From Sagittula salina (GTDB taxonomy: Bacteria; Pseudomonadota; Alphaproteobacteria; Rhodobacterales; Rhodobacteraceae), in NCBI RefSeq assembly GCF_017813235.1, contig NZ_JAGISH010000013.1:30028-94027 (forward strand): DNA of 64,000 nt, read 5' to 3'. A model generated the notes under the pieces. The model worked only from the letters and a program-made list of their open reading frames with translations. It was not told the origin of the DNA and ran no database searches. A program made the position numbers and the translations under genes. How positions within the stretch are numbered: position 1 is the stretch's first letter; the number at the start of each line of letters is the position of its first letter. This document shows positions 18,863 through 25,703 of this stretch, in pieces.

Positions 18863-18940
18863 GAGCAGAGTCACATCATCGGGGTATCAGAGTCGGACCA
18901 ACGTGGGATCAGAGTCGCGCGGCTTCAAAATTCACTCTGA
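18863..18940 (+). repeat. Iterons, 22-bp period
   Basis: CAGAGTC occurs at 18866-18872, 18888-18894 and 18910-18916, exactly 22 bases (two helical turns) apart; copies 2 and 3 are preceded by AT (ATCAGAGTC). ACTCTGA at 18934-18940 is an inverted copy of TCAGAGT. These are the best candidates for RepA binding sites. Confidence 0.7.
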
Positions 18941-19076
18941 ACCTCTTGGAGTCAGGGCAGAATTCCATGGCTGCATCCTTCTTAACGAGTCTGATAACCT
19001 TGATCTAACAGGTCATCCGTGATCCGATCGCCACAGCTGCCTCATCCCCTCCCTTGAAATCATGGAAAAATCGCGA

Positions 19077-19105
19077 CCATGTGCGCATTCCTCTTCCATG
19101 TGCGC
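19077..19105 (+). repeat. Direct repeat CCATGTGCGC upstream of parA
   Basis: Two exact copies lie at 19077-19086 and 19096-19105 (19-base period), about 100 bases before the parA start. They could be an operator for ParA autoregulation or part of a centromere. The role is unproven. Confidence 0.45.
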
Positions 19106-19199
19106 TCTTTTCGGGTATCATACTTGAAACTGCGTACATAAGCGCAAAGAGCGGTCTCCGGGTGTTCCGGCCCACCGCGAGCGGACAGCGAGCAGAGCC

Positions 19200-20630
19200 A
19201 TGAAAAGCCCCCTGAAGACCGGTCAGAAAACAGGCCACAAAACCGGCCCGAAGGATGCGGGGAAACCGCCCTACGTCGGCCTCGACCCCGACATCGCCGC
19301 CACCCAGCTTGAGGCCCCCGCCTCCACGCAGGACTTCGCGCGCATCGCCAAGGCCTGCGCCTCCGGCCGCCACGATCTCGAAAGCCGCGGACTGAAGGAG
19401 AACGGCGAACGGACCCTCCGGCTGTTTTCGACCTGGGAGATCACCCGCTACCTGATCCCCGTCGCGACCGGCCATTTCCGTCGCGTGCTGAAGGAGAACC
19501 CTGACCTGCCGCAGGGCCTGTCGGAGACCAATGGCGGCGCTAAGTGGTTCACCCTCGACGAGGTGCTCAAACTGCGCGCCCATTTCGGGGCCAAGGGATC
19601 GAAGGCCAAGGACTACCGCCCCTACCGCCCCGAGGGGCTGCCGGCCAAGATGCTCGCCGTGGCCAACTTCAAGGGCGGCGTGGGCAAGACCTCGACGGCG
19701 GCGCATCTCGCCATGTCCGCCGCGCTCGACGGCTACAAGGTGCTGGTGATCGACCTCGACAGCCAGGGCTCCATGACCTCGATTTTCGGTGGCAAGGTGG
19801 CCGACGAATGGCAGACCGTCTTTCCGCTGCTCGCGCGTCACTACGCCCGCACGCTGCAATCCGACAATCAGGCCCGGGTCAGCCGCGGCGACGCGCCCCA
19901 GCCGCTCGACGACACGCTTTCCGCCGCGCTCGACGTGAAGGCCTCCGACCTCGTGCAAAAAACCCACTGGCCCAACATCGATCTCATCGGCGCGCAACTG
20001 AATCTCTATTGGGCGGAATTCCAGATCCCCGTCTGGCGCATGAACGCGCGCGGCTGGCGGCTTTGGGATGCCCTCACCGACAGCCTCGACGAGGACGGTC
20101 TCCTCGACCAATACGACCTGATCTTCCTCGATACGCCTCCCGCCCTCGGCTACCTCACGATCAACGGCCTGGCGGCGGCGGACATCCTGCTGGTCCCCCT
20201 GGGCGCCTCCTTCCTCGAGTTCGACTCCACGGGCCGCTTCTTCGACATGCTGCACGCCACCTTCGGCTCCATCGAAGAGGCGGAAAACATTGCCGCGCGC
20301 GCCCTGGGCCGCGACGGGCTGGCGTTCGAGTGGGATGCGGTGCGCGCGCTCATCACCCGCTACGACAGCGGCCAGCAGGCGGAACTCGCCGCACTGATGC
20401 AGAGCTACCTCGGCCCCACCCTCTCCCCGCATCGGCAGGGCTTCACCGCGCTGATCGGCCAGGCGGGTGAGCAGGTGCAGGGCATCTACGAGGCCGACTA
20501 CCGCGACTTCAACCGCGAGACCTACGCCCGCGGCCGTGAAACCTTCGACGCCACATGGGCCGCCGTGAAAAGCCTCGTCATGGGCGCCTGGCGGCGCGAC
20601 GAACTGGCCACCGCCCGGGCGGCTGAATGA
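19200..20630 (+). CDS. parA: Plasmid partition ATPase ParA
   Basis: 476 aa, type Ia ParA. An N-terminal region with a MerR-like DNA-binding look (LRLFSTWEITRYL ... FTLDEVLKLR, about 70-127) precedes the ATPase. The deviant Walker A is KGGVGKTS (158-165), followed by VLVIDLDSQGSMT (Walker A') and LIFLDTPPALGYL (Walker B). It drives segregation of the plasmid with ParB over the nucleoid and probably represses its own promoter through the N-terminal domain. A basic Lys-rich leader (MKSPLKTGQKTGHK) begins the protein. It diverges from repA and is followed by parB after a 226-base gap filled by a palindromic repeat. Confidence 0.93.
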   Translation: MKSPLKTGQKTGHKTGPKDAGKPPYVGLDPDIAATQLEAPASTQDFARIAKACASGRHDLESRGLKENGERTLRLFSTWEITRYLIPVATGHFRRVLKENPDLPQGLSETNGGAKWFTLDEVLKLRAHFGAKGSKAKDYRPYRPEGLPAKMLAVANFKGGVGKTSTAAHLAMSAALDGYKVLVIDLDSQGSMTSIFGGKVADEWQTVFPLLARHYARTLQSDNQARVSRGDAPQPLDDTLSAALDVKASDLVQKTHWPNIDLIGAQLNLYWAEFQIPVWRMNARGWRLWDALTDSLDEDGLLDQYDLIFLDTPPALGYLTINGLAAADILLVPLGASFLEFDSTGRFFDMLHATFGSIEEAENIAARALGRDGLAFEWDAVRALITRYDSGQQAELAALMQSYLGPTLSPHRQGFTALIGQAGEQVQGIYEADYRDFNRETYARGRETFDATWAAVKSLVMGAWRRDELATARAAE

Positions 20631-20654
20631 TGGGGGCGCCTGTGACCCCGGTGG

Positions 20655-20780
20655 ACGGGGGGCTCCGCCCCCCGCGCTTGCGCGCTCCCCGGGAGTATTT
20701 CGGAAGCAAAGAAGCACAGACGCAGCTTTCCCGTTTCTCTGCTTTACAAATACTCCGGGGTCCGGGGCAGCGCCCCGGCG
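20655..20780. repeat. Palindromic intergenic repeat between parA and parB
   Basis: A GGGGGGC-TCC-GCCCCCC hairpin (20657-20673) is followed by inverted arms CCGGGAGTATTTCGGAAGC and CTGCTTTACAAATACTCCGG, and closes with CCGGGGC-AGC-GCCCCGG (20762-20778). It has the same architecture as the repeat at 17540. Its position inside the partition operon could lower parB expression relative to parA. Confidence 0.75.
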
Positions 20781-20856
20781 CTCTCCACCGCCCGTTCCGT
20801 TCAGACTTTCTTGACCACGTTTCCCACACTGGTCCCTACCCGCAGGAGACCCTGAC

Positions 20857-21870
20857 ATGGCCAAACGCAAGCGCCTGACCCCGGCCAACCCGGCCTTCAT
20901 CGACCCCGCGCCGGAGGTCACATCCGCCTTTCCCGCCACAGCCCCCATGCGCGCGCCCATTGCCGATGTGGCGCGGGAGGCCTCCGCCACGGCCGCGGTC
21001 GAGGAGATGGCCGAGACGCTGCGCCGCGCGCGCGAGGGAGGGCGGATGGTGATCGCCGTGCCGCTGGAGGAGGTGCAGACCGATTACCTCGTGCGCGACC
21101 GCGTCGGCGTCCCGACCGAGGAGCAGGGCGCGCTGATGGACAGCATCGCGCGTCGCGGCCAGCAGACGCCGGTTGAACTCGTGGACCTCGGCGAGGATGC
21201 GCACCCGCGCTACGGGCTGATCTCCGGCTGGCGGCGTGTGATGGCGCTGAAGGAGTTGCACCGGGAACGCGGGGAGGCGGATGCCGACCGCTTTGCCGAA
21301 GTGCTGGGCCTCCTGCGCCGCCCCGCCGAGCAGGCGCAGTCCTACCTCGCCATGATCGAGGAGAACGAGATCCGCGTGGGCCTCAGCTATTTCGAGCGCG
21401 CCCGCATCGCGCTGAAGGCGGTCGAGCAGGGTGCCTTCGAGGACGAGGGGGCGGCGCTCTCGGCGCTTTACGAAAGCGCCTCGAAGGCGAAGCGCTCGAA
21501 GATCCGCAGCTTCATGGCGCTGGTGCGCGATCTCGACGGCATCCTGCGGTTCCCGGCGACCATCGGCGAGCGGTTGGGCCTGCAACTGGCGCAGGCGCTG
21601 GAGGCGGAGGCGGAACTGCCTGATCGTCTGCGCGCGGCGATCGAGGCGGGCGAGCCGAATGACCCGGAGGCGGAACAAAGCCTGATCCGCATGGAACTGA
21701 TGGCGAAGACCGCGAAGAAGCCGAAGCCCGAGAAACCCGCGCCCAAACCCCCGGCCCCCATTCACCTGCGCCGTCAGGGCGCACACCAGATCCTGCTGGA
21801 GGGGCGTGGCGTCGACGACGCTTTCCTCGGGGATCTCGAAGTCTGGCTGGCGGCACGTCAGAAAGCATAA
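20857..21870 (+). CDS. parB: Plasmid partition protein ParB
   Basis: 337 aa. Residues ~65-190 hold the ParB/Srx-like N-terminal domain: IAVPLEEVQTDYLVRDR, SIARRGQQTPVELV and YGLISGWRRVMALKEL, where the last contains the GxRR nucleotide-binding box seen in ParB CTPases. IEENEIRVGLSYFERARIALKA follows, then a helix-turn-helix region (ASKAKRSKIRSFMALVRDL), a Pro/Lys-rich linker (KPKPEKPAPKPPAP) and a short C-terminal dimerisation-like segment. It should bind a parS centromere, which I could not identify. The start is supported by CAGGAGA 7 bases upstream. Confidence 0.88.
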   Translation: MAKRKRLTPANPAFIDPAPEVTSAFPATAPMRAPIADVAREASATAAVEEMAETLRRAREGGRMVIAVPLEEVQTDYLVRDRVGVPTEEQGALMDSIARRGQQTPVELVDLGEDAHPRYGLISGWRRVMALKELHRERGEADADRFAEVLGLLRRPAEQAQSYLAMIEENEIRVGLSYFERARIALKAVEQGAFEDEGAALSALYESASKAKRSKIRSFMALVRDLDGILRFPATIGERLGLQLAQALEAEAELPDRLRAAIEAGEPNDPEAEQSLIRMELMAKTAKKPKPEKPAPKPPAPIHLRRQGAHQILLEGRGVDDAFLGDLEVWLAARQKA

Positions 21871-21905
21871 CGCAATCGGGGGCACGGCAACCGTTTCTTG
21901 GTAAA

Positions 21906-24149
21906 TTGCGGGTTAGGACTGGGGCGGACCCACCGAAAGCCGCCCCTTTGTATCACCGCGCCCGCCGTCTCTTTGCCCTCTATGCCGCCTGGCACCTGCC
22001 GGCCGACCGGCTGGCGCGGCGCCATGACCGGCTGCGCCTTCTGCCGGGGTTCCTGTGGCGCGCGACGCGCTGCCTGCCGCAGGCGCTGCGCTGGGTCCGC
22101 CACCGCGATCCCGTGGCGCGCGCGCGGGTGAAGCAGGTGCTGGGCCTGCACGGCCGCGACACGCGTTTCTTCGATCCCCGTCTGTTCGAACCACAACTTC
22201 CCGCGCGCCCGCCGCGCGGTGGCGGGGTGACGCTGGTCATGCCGGTCTACACGCCGCCCGGTGGCAATGCGGCACTGTTGCAGCAGGCGCTGGCACGGGT
22301 CGCGCAGACCGACCTGACCTGGCGTATCGTGCTGGTCGAAGATGCCTCTCCGCATGCCGACACCCGGACCTTCCTGCGCGACTGGGCCGCCCGCCACCCT
22401 GCGCATCTGATCGAGAATACCGCCAACCTCGGCTTTGTCGGCAGCGTCAATCGCGGGCTCGACCTGGCGCGGACCTGGGACGATCCCGTGGTGCTCCTGA
22501 ACTCCGACGCGCTGCTGCCGCCGGACTGGGCGCCGCGCCTGCTGCGCCCCTTGTGGGAGGATGCCTCCGTGGGGTCCGTCACGCCGCTGTCGAACGATGC
22601 GGAACTCGCTTCCGTCCCGGAGGCGGGCGCAGCCAGTCCGATCACGCCGGAGGCCGCGCTGGCCATCGACCGCATCGCTGCGGGGCTGAACGCCCGCGCC
22701 TGGGTGCCGACGCCCGCCGGCGTGGGGTTCTGCATGGCGCTGTCGCGTCAGGCGCTGGAGGTCGTGCCGCGCTTCGACGAAGTTTTCGCCCCGGGCTACG
22801 GAGAAGAGGTCGACTGGTGCCAGAGGACCCGCGCGGCGGGCTTCTCCCATGTCTACACGCCCGCGCTTTACGTGGCGCATGTGGGCGGGCAGAGCTTTGG
22901 CTCGACCCGGAAACAGGCTCTGATCCAGCGCAATTCCGAAGTCATCTCGCGCCGCTATCCCGGCTTCGACGCAGAGGTGCAGGGGTTCGTCAAACGCGAT
23001 CCTCTGGCCTCGGCGCGGCTGGCGCTGGGGCTTGCCCGGGCGGAGGTCATGCGCGCCGGCCCCCTGCCCGTCACGCTGGCGCATTCCATGGGCGGCGGGG
23101 CAGAGATCGACCTGCAGCGCCGCCTTGCCCGCGATCTCCAGCAGGTCGGCGCGGCGCTGGTGATCCGCGTCGGCGGACCCTGCCGGTTCCTGCTGGAACT
23201 GCATGGGGTGCGGGCCGATGGCTCGGCGGGCGTGACGGCGGTGCAGACGGCGGACTGGGCGGATGTGGTCTGCCTGCTGGCACCGGTGACGCGCCGCGCG
23301 CTGGTCTATTCCTGCGCCGTGGGCGACCCGGACCCGGTGACGCTGCCGGGGTTCTTTCTGGCACTGCGCCGCGCCGGTGACAGCCTGACGGTGCTGATGC
23401 ACGACTACTTCCCGCTTTCGCCGAACCATATCCTGCTGGAGGAGGGCGAGCGCTGGCAGGGGTTGCCCGATCCGGCGCGGGCCTCCGTCCGTCATACGAC
23501 CCACCGCCCTGATGGCGCGTGCGTGACCCTGGCGGACTGGCGGGCGCATTGGGGCAGGCTCCTGCGGGCCGCCGACGAGGTCACCTGCTTCAGCGCGGCG
23601 GCGCAGGCGCTGGTTACCCAGACCTACCCGCAGGCCCACTGTGCCCTGCGCCCCCATGCCCTGCCCGTTCCGGTCCCCGCCGTGTCGCGGCCTTCGTCGG
23701 GCAGGCCCGTTCTGGGCCTTCTGGGCAACCTCGCGCCGCACAAGGGCGCACGGGTGGCCGCAGTGCTGGGGCGGGCCTGCGCGCGCTCCGGTGCGGGCGC
23801 GGGCCTTGTGCTGCTGGGCGACCTCGACCCTGCCTACAGGCTGCCCGCCACCGCCCGGCATCACGGCCGCTACGCGGTCGATGACCTGGCCGCGCTGACC
23901 GCCCGCTACGGCATAACCTGCTGGCTGATCCCCTCGCTCTGGCCAGAGACGTTTTCCTTTACCACACACGAGGCGCTGGCCACCGGCCTGCCGGTGATGA
24001 CCTTCGACCTTGGCGGTCAGGCGGAGGCGCTGCGCGCTGCCTTGGCCCAAGGCGCCCCCGGCGCGCTTCTGCCGCTCGACTGGGCCGATGACCCGGCTGC
24101 CCTCCTGTCGCTTGCCGCGCGTCTCTCCGACGCGCGCCAGGTCGCGTGA
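21906..24149 (+). CDS. Two-domain glycosyltransferase (GT2-GT4 fusion)
   Basis: Up to 747 aa. Residues ~108-345 are a GT2 domain: VTLVMPVYTPPGG, VLVEDASPHADTRTF, NLGFVGSVNRGL, VLLNSDALLPPDW (DxD-like NSD) and EEVDWCQRT (general-base motif). Residues ~395-740 are a GT-B domain: LAHSMGGGAEIDLQRR, LGLLGNLAPHKGARV, and PSLWPETFSFTTHEALATGLPV (GT4 EX7E-like). Such fusions make disaccharide units. Translation may begin at TTG 21906 or at a later TTG at 21948; no good ribosome-binding site marks either. It starts 35 bases after parB in the same direction and overlaps the following pseudogene by GTGA. Confidence 0.83.
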   Translation: MRVRTGADPPKAAPLYHRARRLFALYAAWHLPADRLARRHDRLRLLPGFLWRATRCLPQALRWVRHRDPVARARVKQVLGLHGRDTRFFDPRLFEPQLPARPPRGGGVTLVMPVYTPPGGNAALLQQALARVAQTDLTWRIVLVEDASPHADTRTFLRDWAARHPAHLIENTANLGFVGSVNRGLDLARTWDDPVVLLNSDALLPPDWAPRLLRPLWEDASVGSVTPLSNDAELASVPEAGAASPITPEAALAIDRIAAGLNARAWVPTPAGVGFCMALSRQALEVVPRFDEVFAPGYGEEVDWCQRTRAAGFSHVYTPALYVAHVGGQSFGSTRKQALIQRNSEVISRRYPGFDAEVQGFVKRDPLASARLALGLARAEVMRAGPLPVTLAHSMGGGAEIDLQRRLARDLQQVGAALVIRVGGPCRFLLELHGVRADGSAGVTAVQTADWADVVCLLAPVTRRALVYSCAVGDPDPVTLPGFFLALRRAGDSLTVLMHDYFPLSPNHILLEEGERWQGLPDPARASVRHTTHRPDGACVTLADWRAHWGRLLRAADEVTCFSAAAQALVTQTYPQAHCALRPHALPVPVPAVSRPSSGRPVLGLLGNLAPHKGARVAAVLGRACARSGAGAGLVLLGDLDPAYRLPATARHHGRYAVDDLAALTARYGITCWLIPSLWPETFSFTTHEALATGLPVMTFDLGGQAEALRAALAQGAPGALLPLDWADDPAALLSLAARLSDARQVA

Positions 24150-24526
24150 GTGCCCACATGAGGCCACCGCCGCGCATCCTGCTGCATGTGAGCGCCCCGA
24201 AATGCGGCAGCTCCGCGCTGCAGACGGCGCTCTCGGCCAGCCCGGTGCTGCGCGGCTCCGATGGCAGTCGGATCGCCTATCTCGCCGCGCTCCCGGCGCG
24301 GTGCCGCGGCTGTCACGAGGGCTGGATCGGTCGCAGGGAGGCCCCCTACCACGACCTGCTGCGCACGCCCTAGGCGCGGCTGCACGACCCCGAAGAGCTT
24401 GTCATCCTGCACGCGGTGCTCTGTGACGCGGTCGATCGCGCCGCCCGGGCCGGGGGCCTGCCCTGCCGCGCCCTGCCCGGGCCGCCGGGCCGCATGCCCT
24501 TCGCGATGCGCCCGTTGCCGCCGTGA
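24146..24526 (+). pseudogene. Sulfotransferase pseudogene
   Basis: The start overlaps the upstream stop (GTGA), like an intact operon gene. The N-terminus ILLHVSAPKCGSSALQTALS is a clear PAPS-binding loop, but a TAG stop at 24371-24373 ends the frame after 75 aa. The same frame continues for about 50 codons (ARLHDPEELVILHAVLCDAV) to a TGA at 24524, and later homology is lost. Intact family members are 250-450 aa. I read this as a decayed gene; a truncated functional product is unlikely. Confidence 0.7.
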
Positions 24527-24610
24527 TGGAGGCATTGCTGGAAATGGACCGCGCCTGCCGTCGCCGCCGCCTGCCCGGTATCCTGTCCCGGACCCTGCCT
24601 GCCGCGCGTG

Positions 24611-24630
24611 CGGTTTCGCGCGCGAAACCG
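24611..24630. repeat. GTTTCGCGCGCGAAAC palindrome (extended to 20 bp)
   Basis: CGGTTTCGCGCGCGAAACCG is a perfect 20-bp palindrome. It is the longest-armed copy of the family described in the findings and lies in the decayed region after the sulfotransferase pseudogene. Confidence 0.85.
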
Positions 24631-24686
24631 ACAGAGCACGGAGGATGTATATCGCCCGATGGCCGGTGACGCGGTCGGGAACGCGG

Positions 24687-24893
24687 TCAGGCGATGAGCA
24701 TCAGGGCAAGGCTGACGAACAGCACCCAGAGCAGCAGGCCCAGGATGATCCCGGGCGTGAACCACCATCTCGGCGGGAGCCGCGCATCGGCACGTCCCTC
24801 CGCAGGACCGTTCTGACGGGCTTCTCCGCCCACTCCCGCCGGACCGAGATCCGGGAAGGCGGGGCGATGGCGGGTCTCGGCGTATCCTGGCAT
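24687..24893 (-). CDS. Small single-pass membrane protein (uncertain)
   Basis: 68 aa. A hydrophilic N-terminal half is followed by WWFTPGIILGLLLWVLFVSL and a hydrophobic end, one clear membrane helix. The ATG at 24893 has GGAG 6 bases upstream, which supports translation. I do not recognise the family, and it could be a chance frame in GC-rich DNA. No function is proposed. Confidence 0.35.
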   Translation of the reverse strand: MPGYAETRHRPAFPDLGPAGVGGEARQNGPAEGRADARLPPRWWFTPGIILGLLLWVLFVSLALMLIA

Positions 24894-24964
24894 TCTGCAC
24901 TCCATGGTCGATCTTGCATGTCCCGAAGAGAGGCCGCAGTCCGGGGTGGTCGCCCGTCGGACGG

Positions 24965-25140
24965 GTGCGGGTCAAAGGCCTGAAGGAAATCGAACAAGAA
25001 AACGGCCAGCTTCAGAGAGAGGTCTCGGATCTAATGCTCGACAAGCTGATCCTGAACGAGCGCTGGCGCCGTCATTATCACAATCCGGCCCCAGAGCACC
25101 TTGGCTACCGTCCACCGGCGCCCGAACCACCATCCCGATG
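24965..25140 (+). mobile_element. IS3-family transposase scar (orfA-orfB internal deletion)
   Basis: One continuous frame reads VKGLKEIEQENGQLQREVSD ... LDKLILNE, the leucine-zipper end of an IS3-family OrfA. It continues directly into RWRRHYHNPAPEHLGYRPPA, which matches the C-terminal end of the OrfB integrase (HSxLGYRPPAPE). Everything between, including the DDE core, is missing. No inverted repeats were found at the edges. This is a dead remnant formed by an internal deletion. Confidence 0.7.
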
Positions 25141-25209
25141 GACCAAAGGTTTATGCAATAACTTTCAAATCGGATGTCCGAGACGGGCAAAGCCAATGCG
25201 GGCTCGCGC

Positions 25210-25425
25210 TCAGCCCGGAGTATCGGAAGGGAGGGATCTCATCCTGACGATGTTCGCGGGAGCCTCGGGTTTTGGGTCCCTTGGGGCCCGAGATGCGTCG
25301 ATCAGGTCGAGCCGCGCAAGCTCGAGTATGAGGCGCGTGCCCGGCCCGATTCGTGTCAGCCCGTTCTCCCGCGCGTAGTCCCCCATGTCGGAGAGCACTT
25401 CAATTATCCAGTCGTGGTTCGGCAT
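25210..25425 (-). CDS. Conserved-looking small protein, 71 aa
   Basis: MPNHDWIIEVLSDMGDYARE begins an amphipathic helical protein that ends in a Pro/Arg-rich tail. GAAGAGGAAT lies about 6 bases before the ATG, a good ribosome-binding site. Similar short 'MPN-DW' proteins occur in Rhodobacteraceae in my recollection, but I cannot name a function. It diverges from the hydrolase gene at 25704, so both may be controlled from the A/T-rich region 25440-25530. Confidence 0.55.
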   Translation of the reverse strand: MPNHDWIIEVLSDMGDYARENGLTRIGPGTRLILELARLDLIDASRAPRDPKPEAPANIVRMRSLPSDTPG

Positions 25426-25703
25426 CCATATTCCTCTTCCCCGCTTTATTAGATCGCCGAAAAGTTTCGAAAAAATTAATGATGGAGTATCGTTCAGTGT
25501 TATCGGGACTATAGACTATAGGTGTGTTGAGGAAGGGCGGCCTACCCATCCCCGCCAGCCCGTAGGTTAGTGTCGCCGCAGGCCTCCAGCCGGTAAGGCA
25601 GTTTGTTAGAACCTTAACGAAACGGCCCGGATTTGCCGCAATGCGCACCCGGTAGAAGAACGTTCCCCGTGTAGTGGCTGAGGCGCTCGCACAGGAGACG
25701 ACC

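Larger units (their letters stand above)
18725..19199. other. Candidate origin of replication (oriV) and par promoter region
   Basis: A 475-base gap between divergent repA and parA. It contains a perfect DnaA box, three iterons spaced exactly 22 bases apart with an inverted partner sequence, a relatively A/T-rich stretch (about 18915-19080), and a pair of CCATGTGCGC repeats near parA. This combination is expected for an iteron-controlled origin plus the partition-operon promoter. Function is inferred from layout. Confidence 0.75.
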
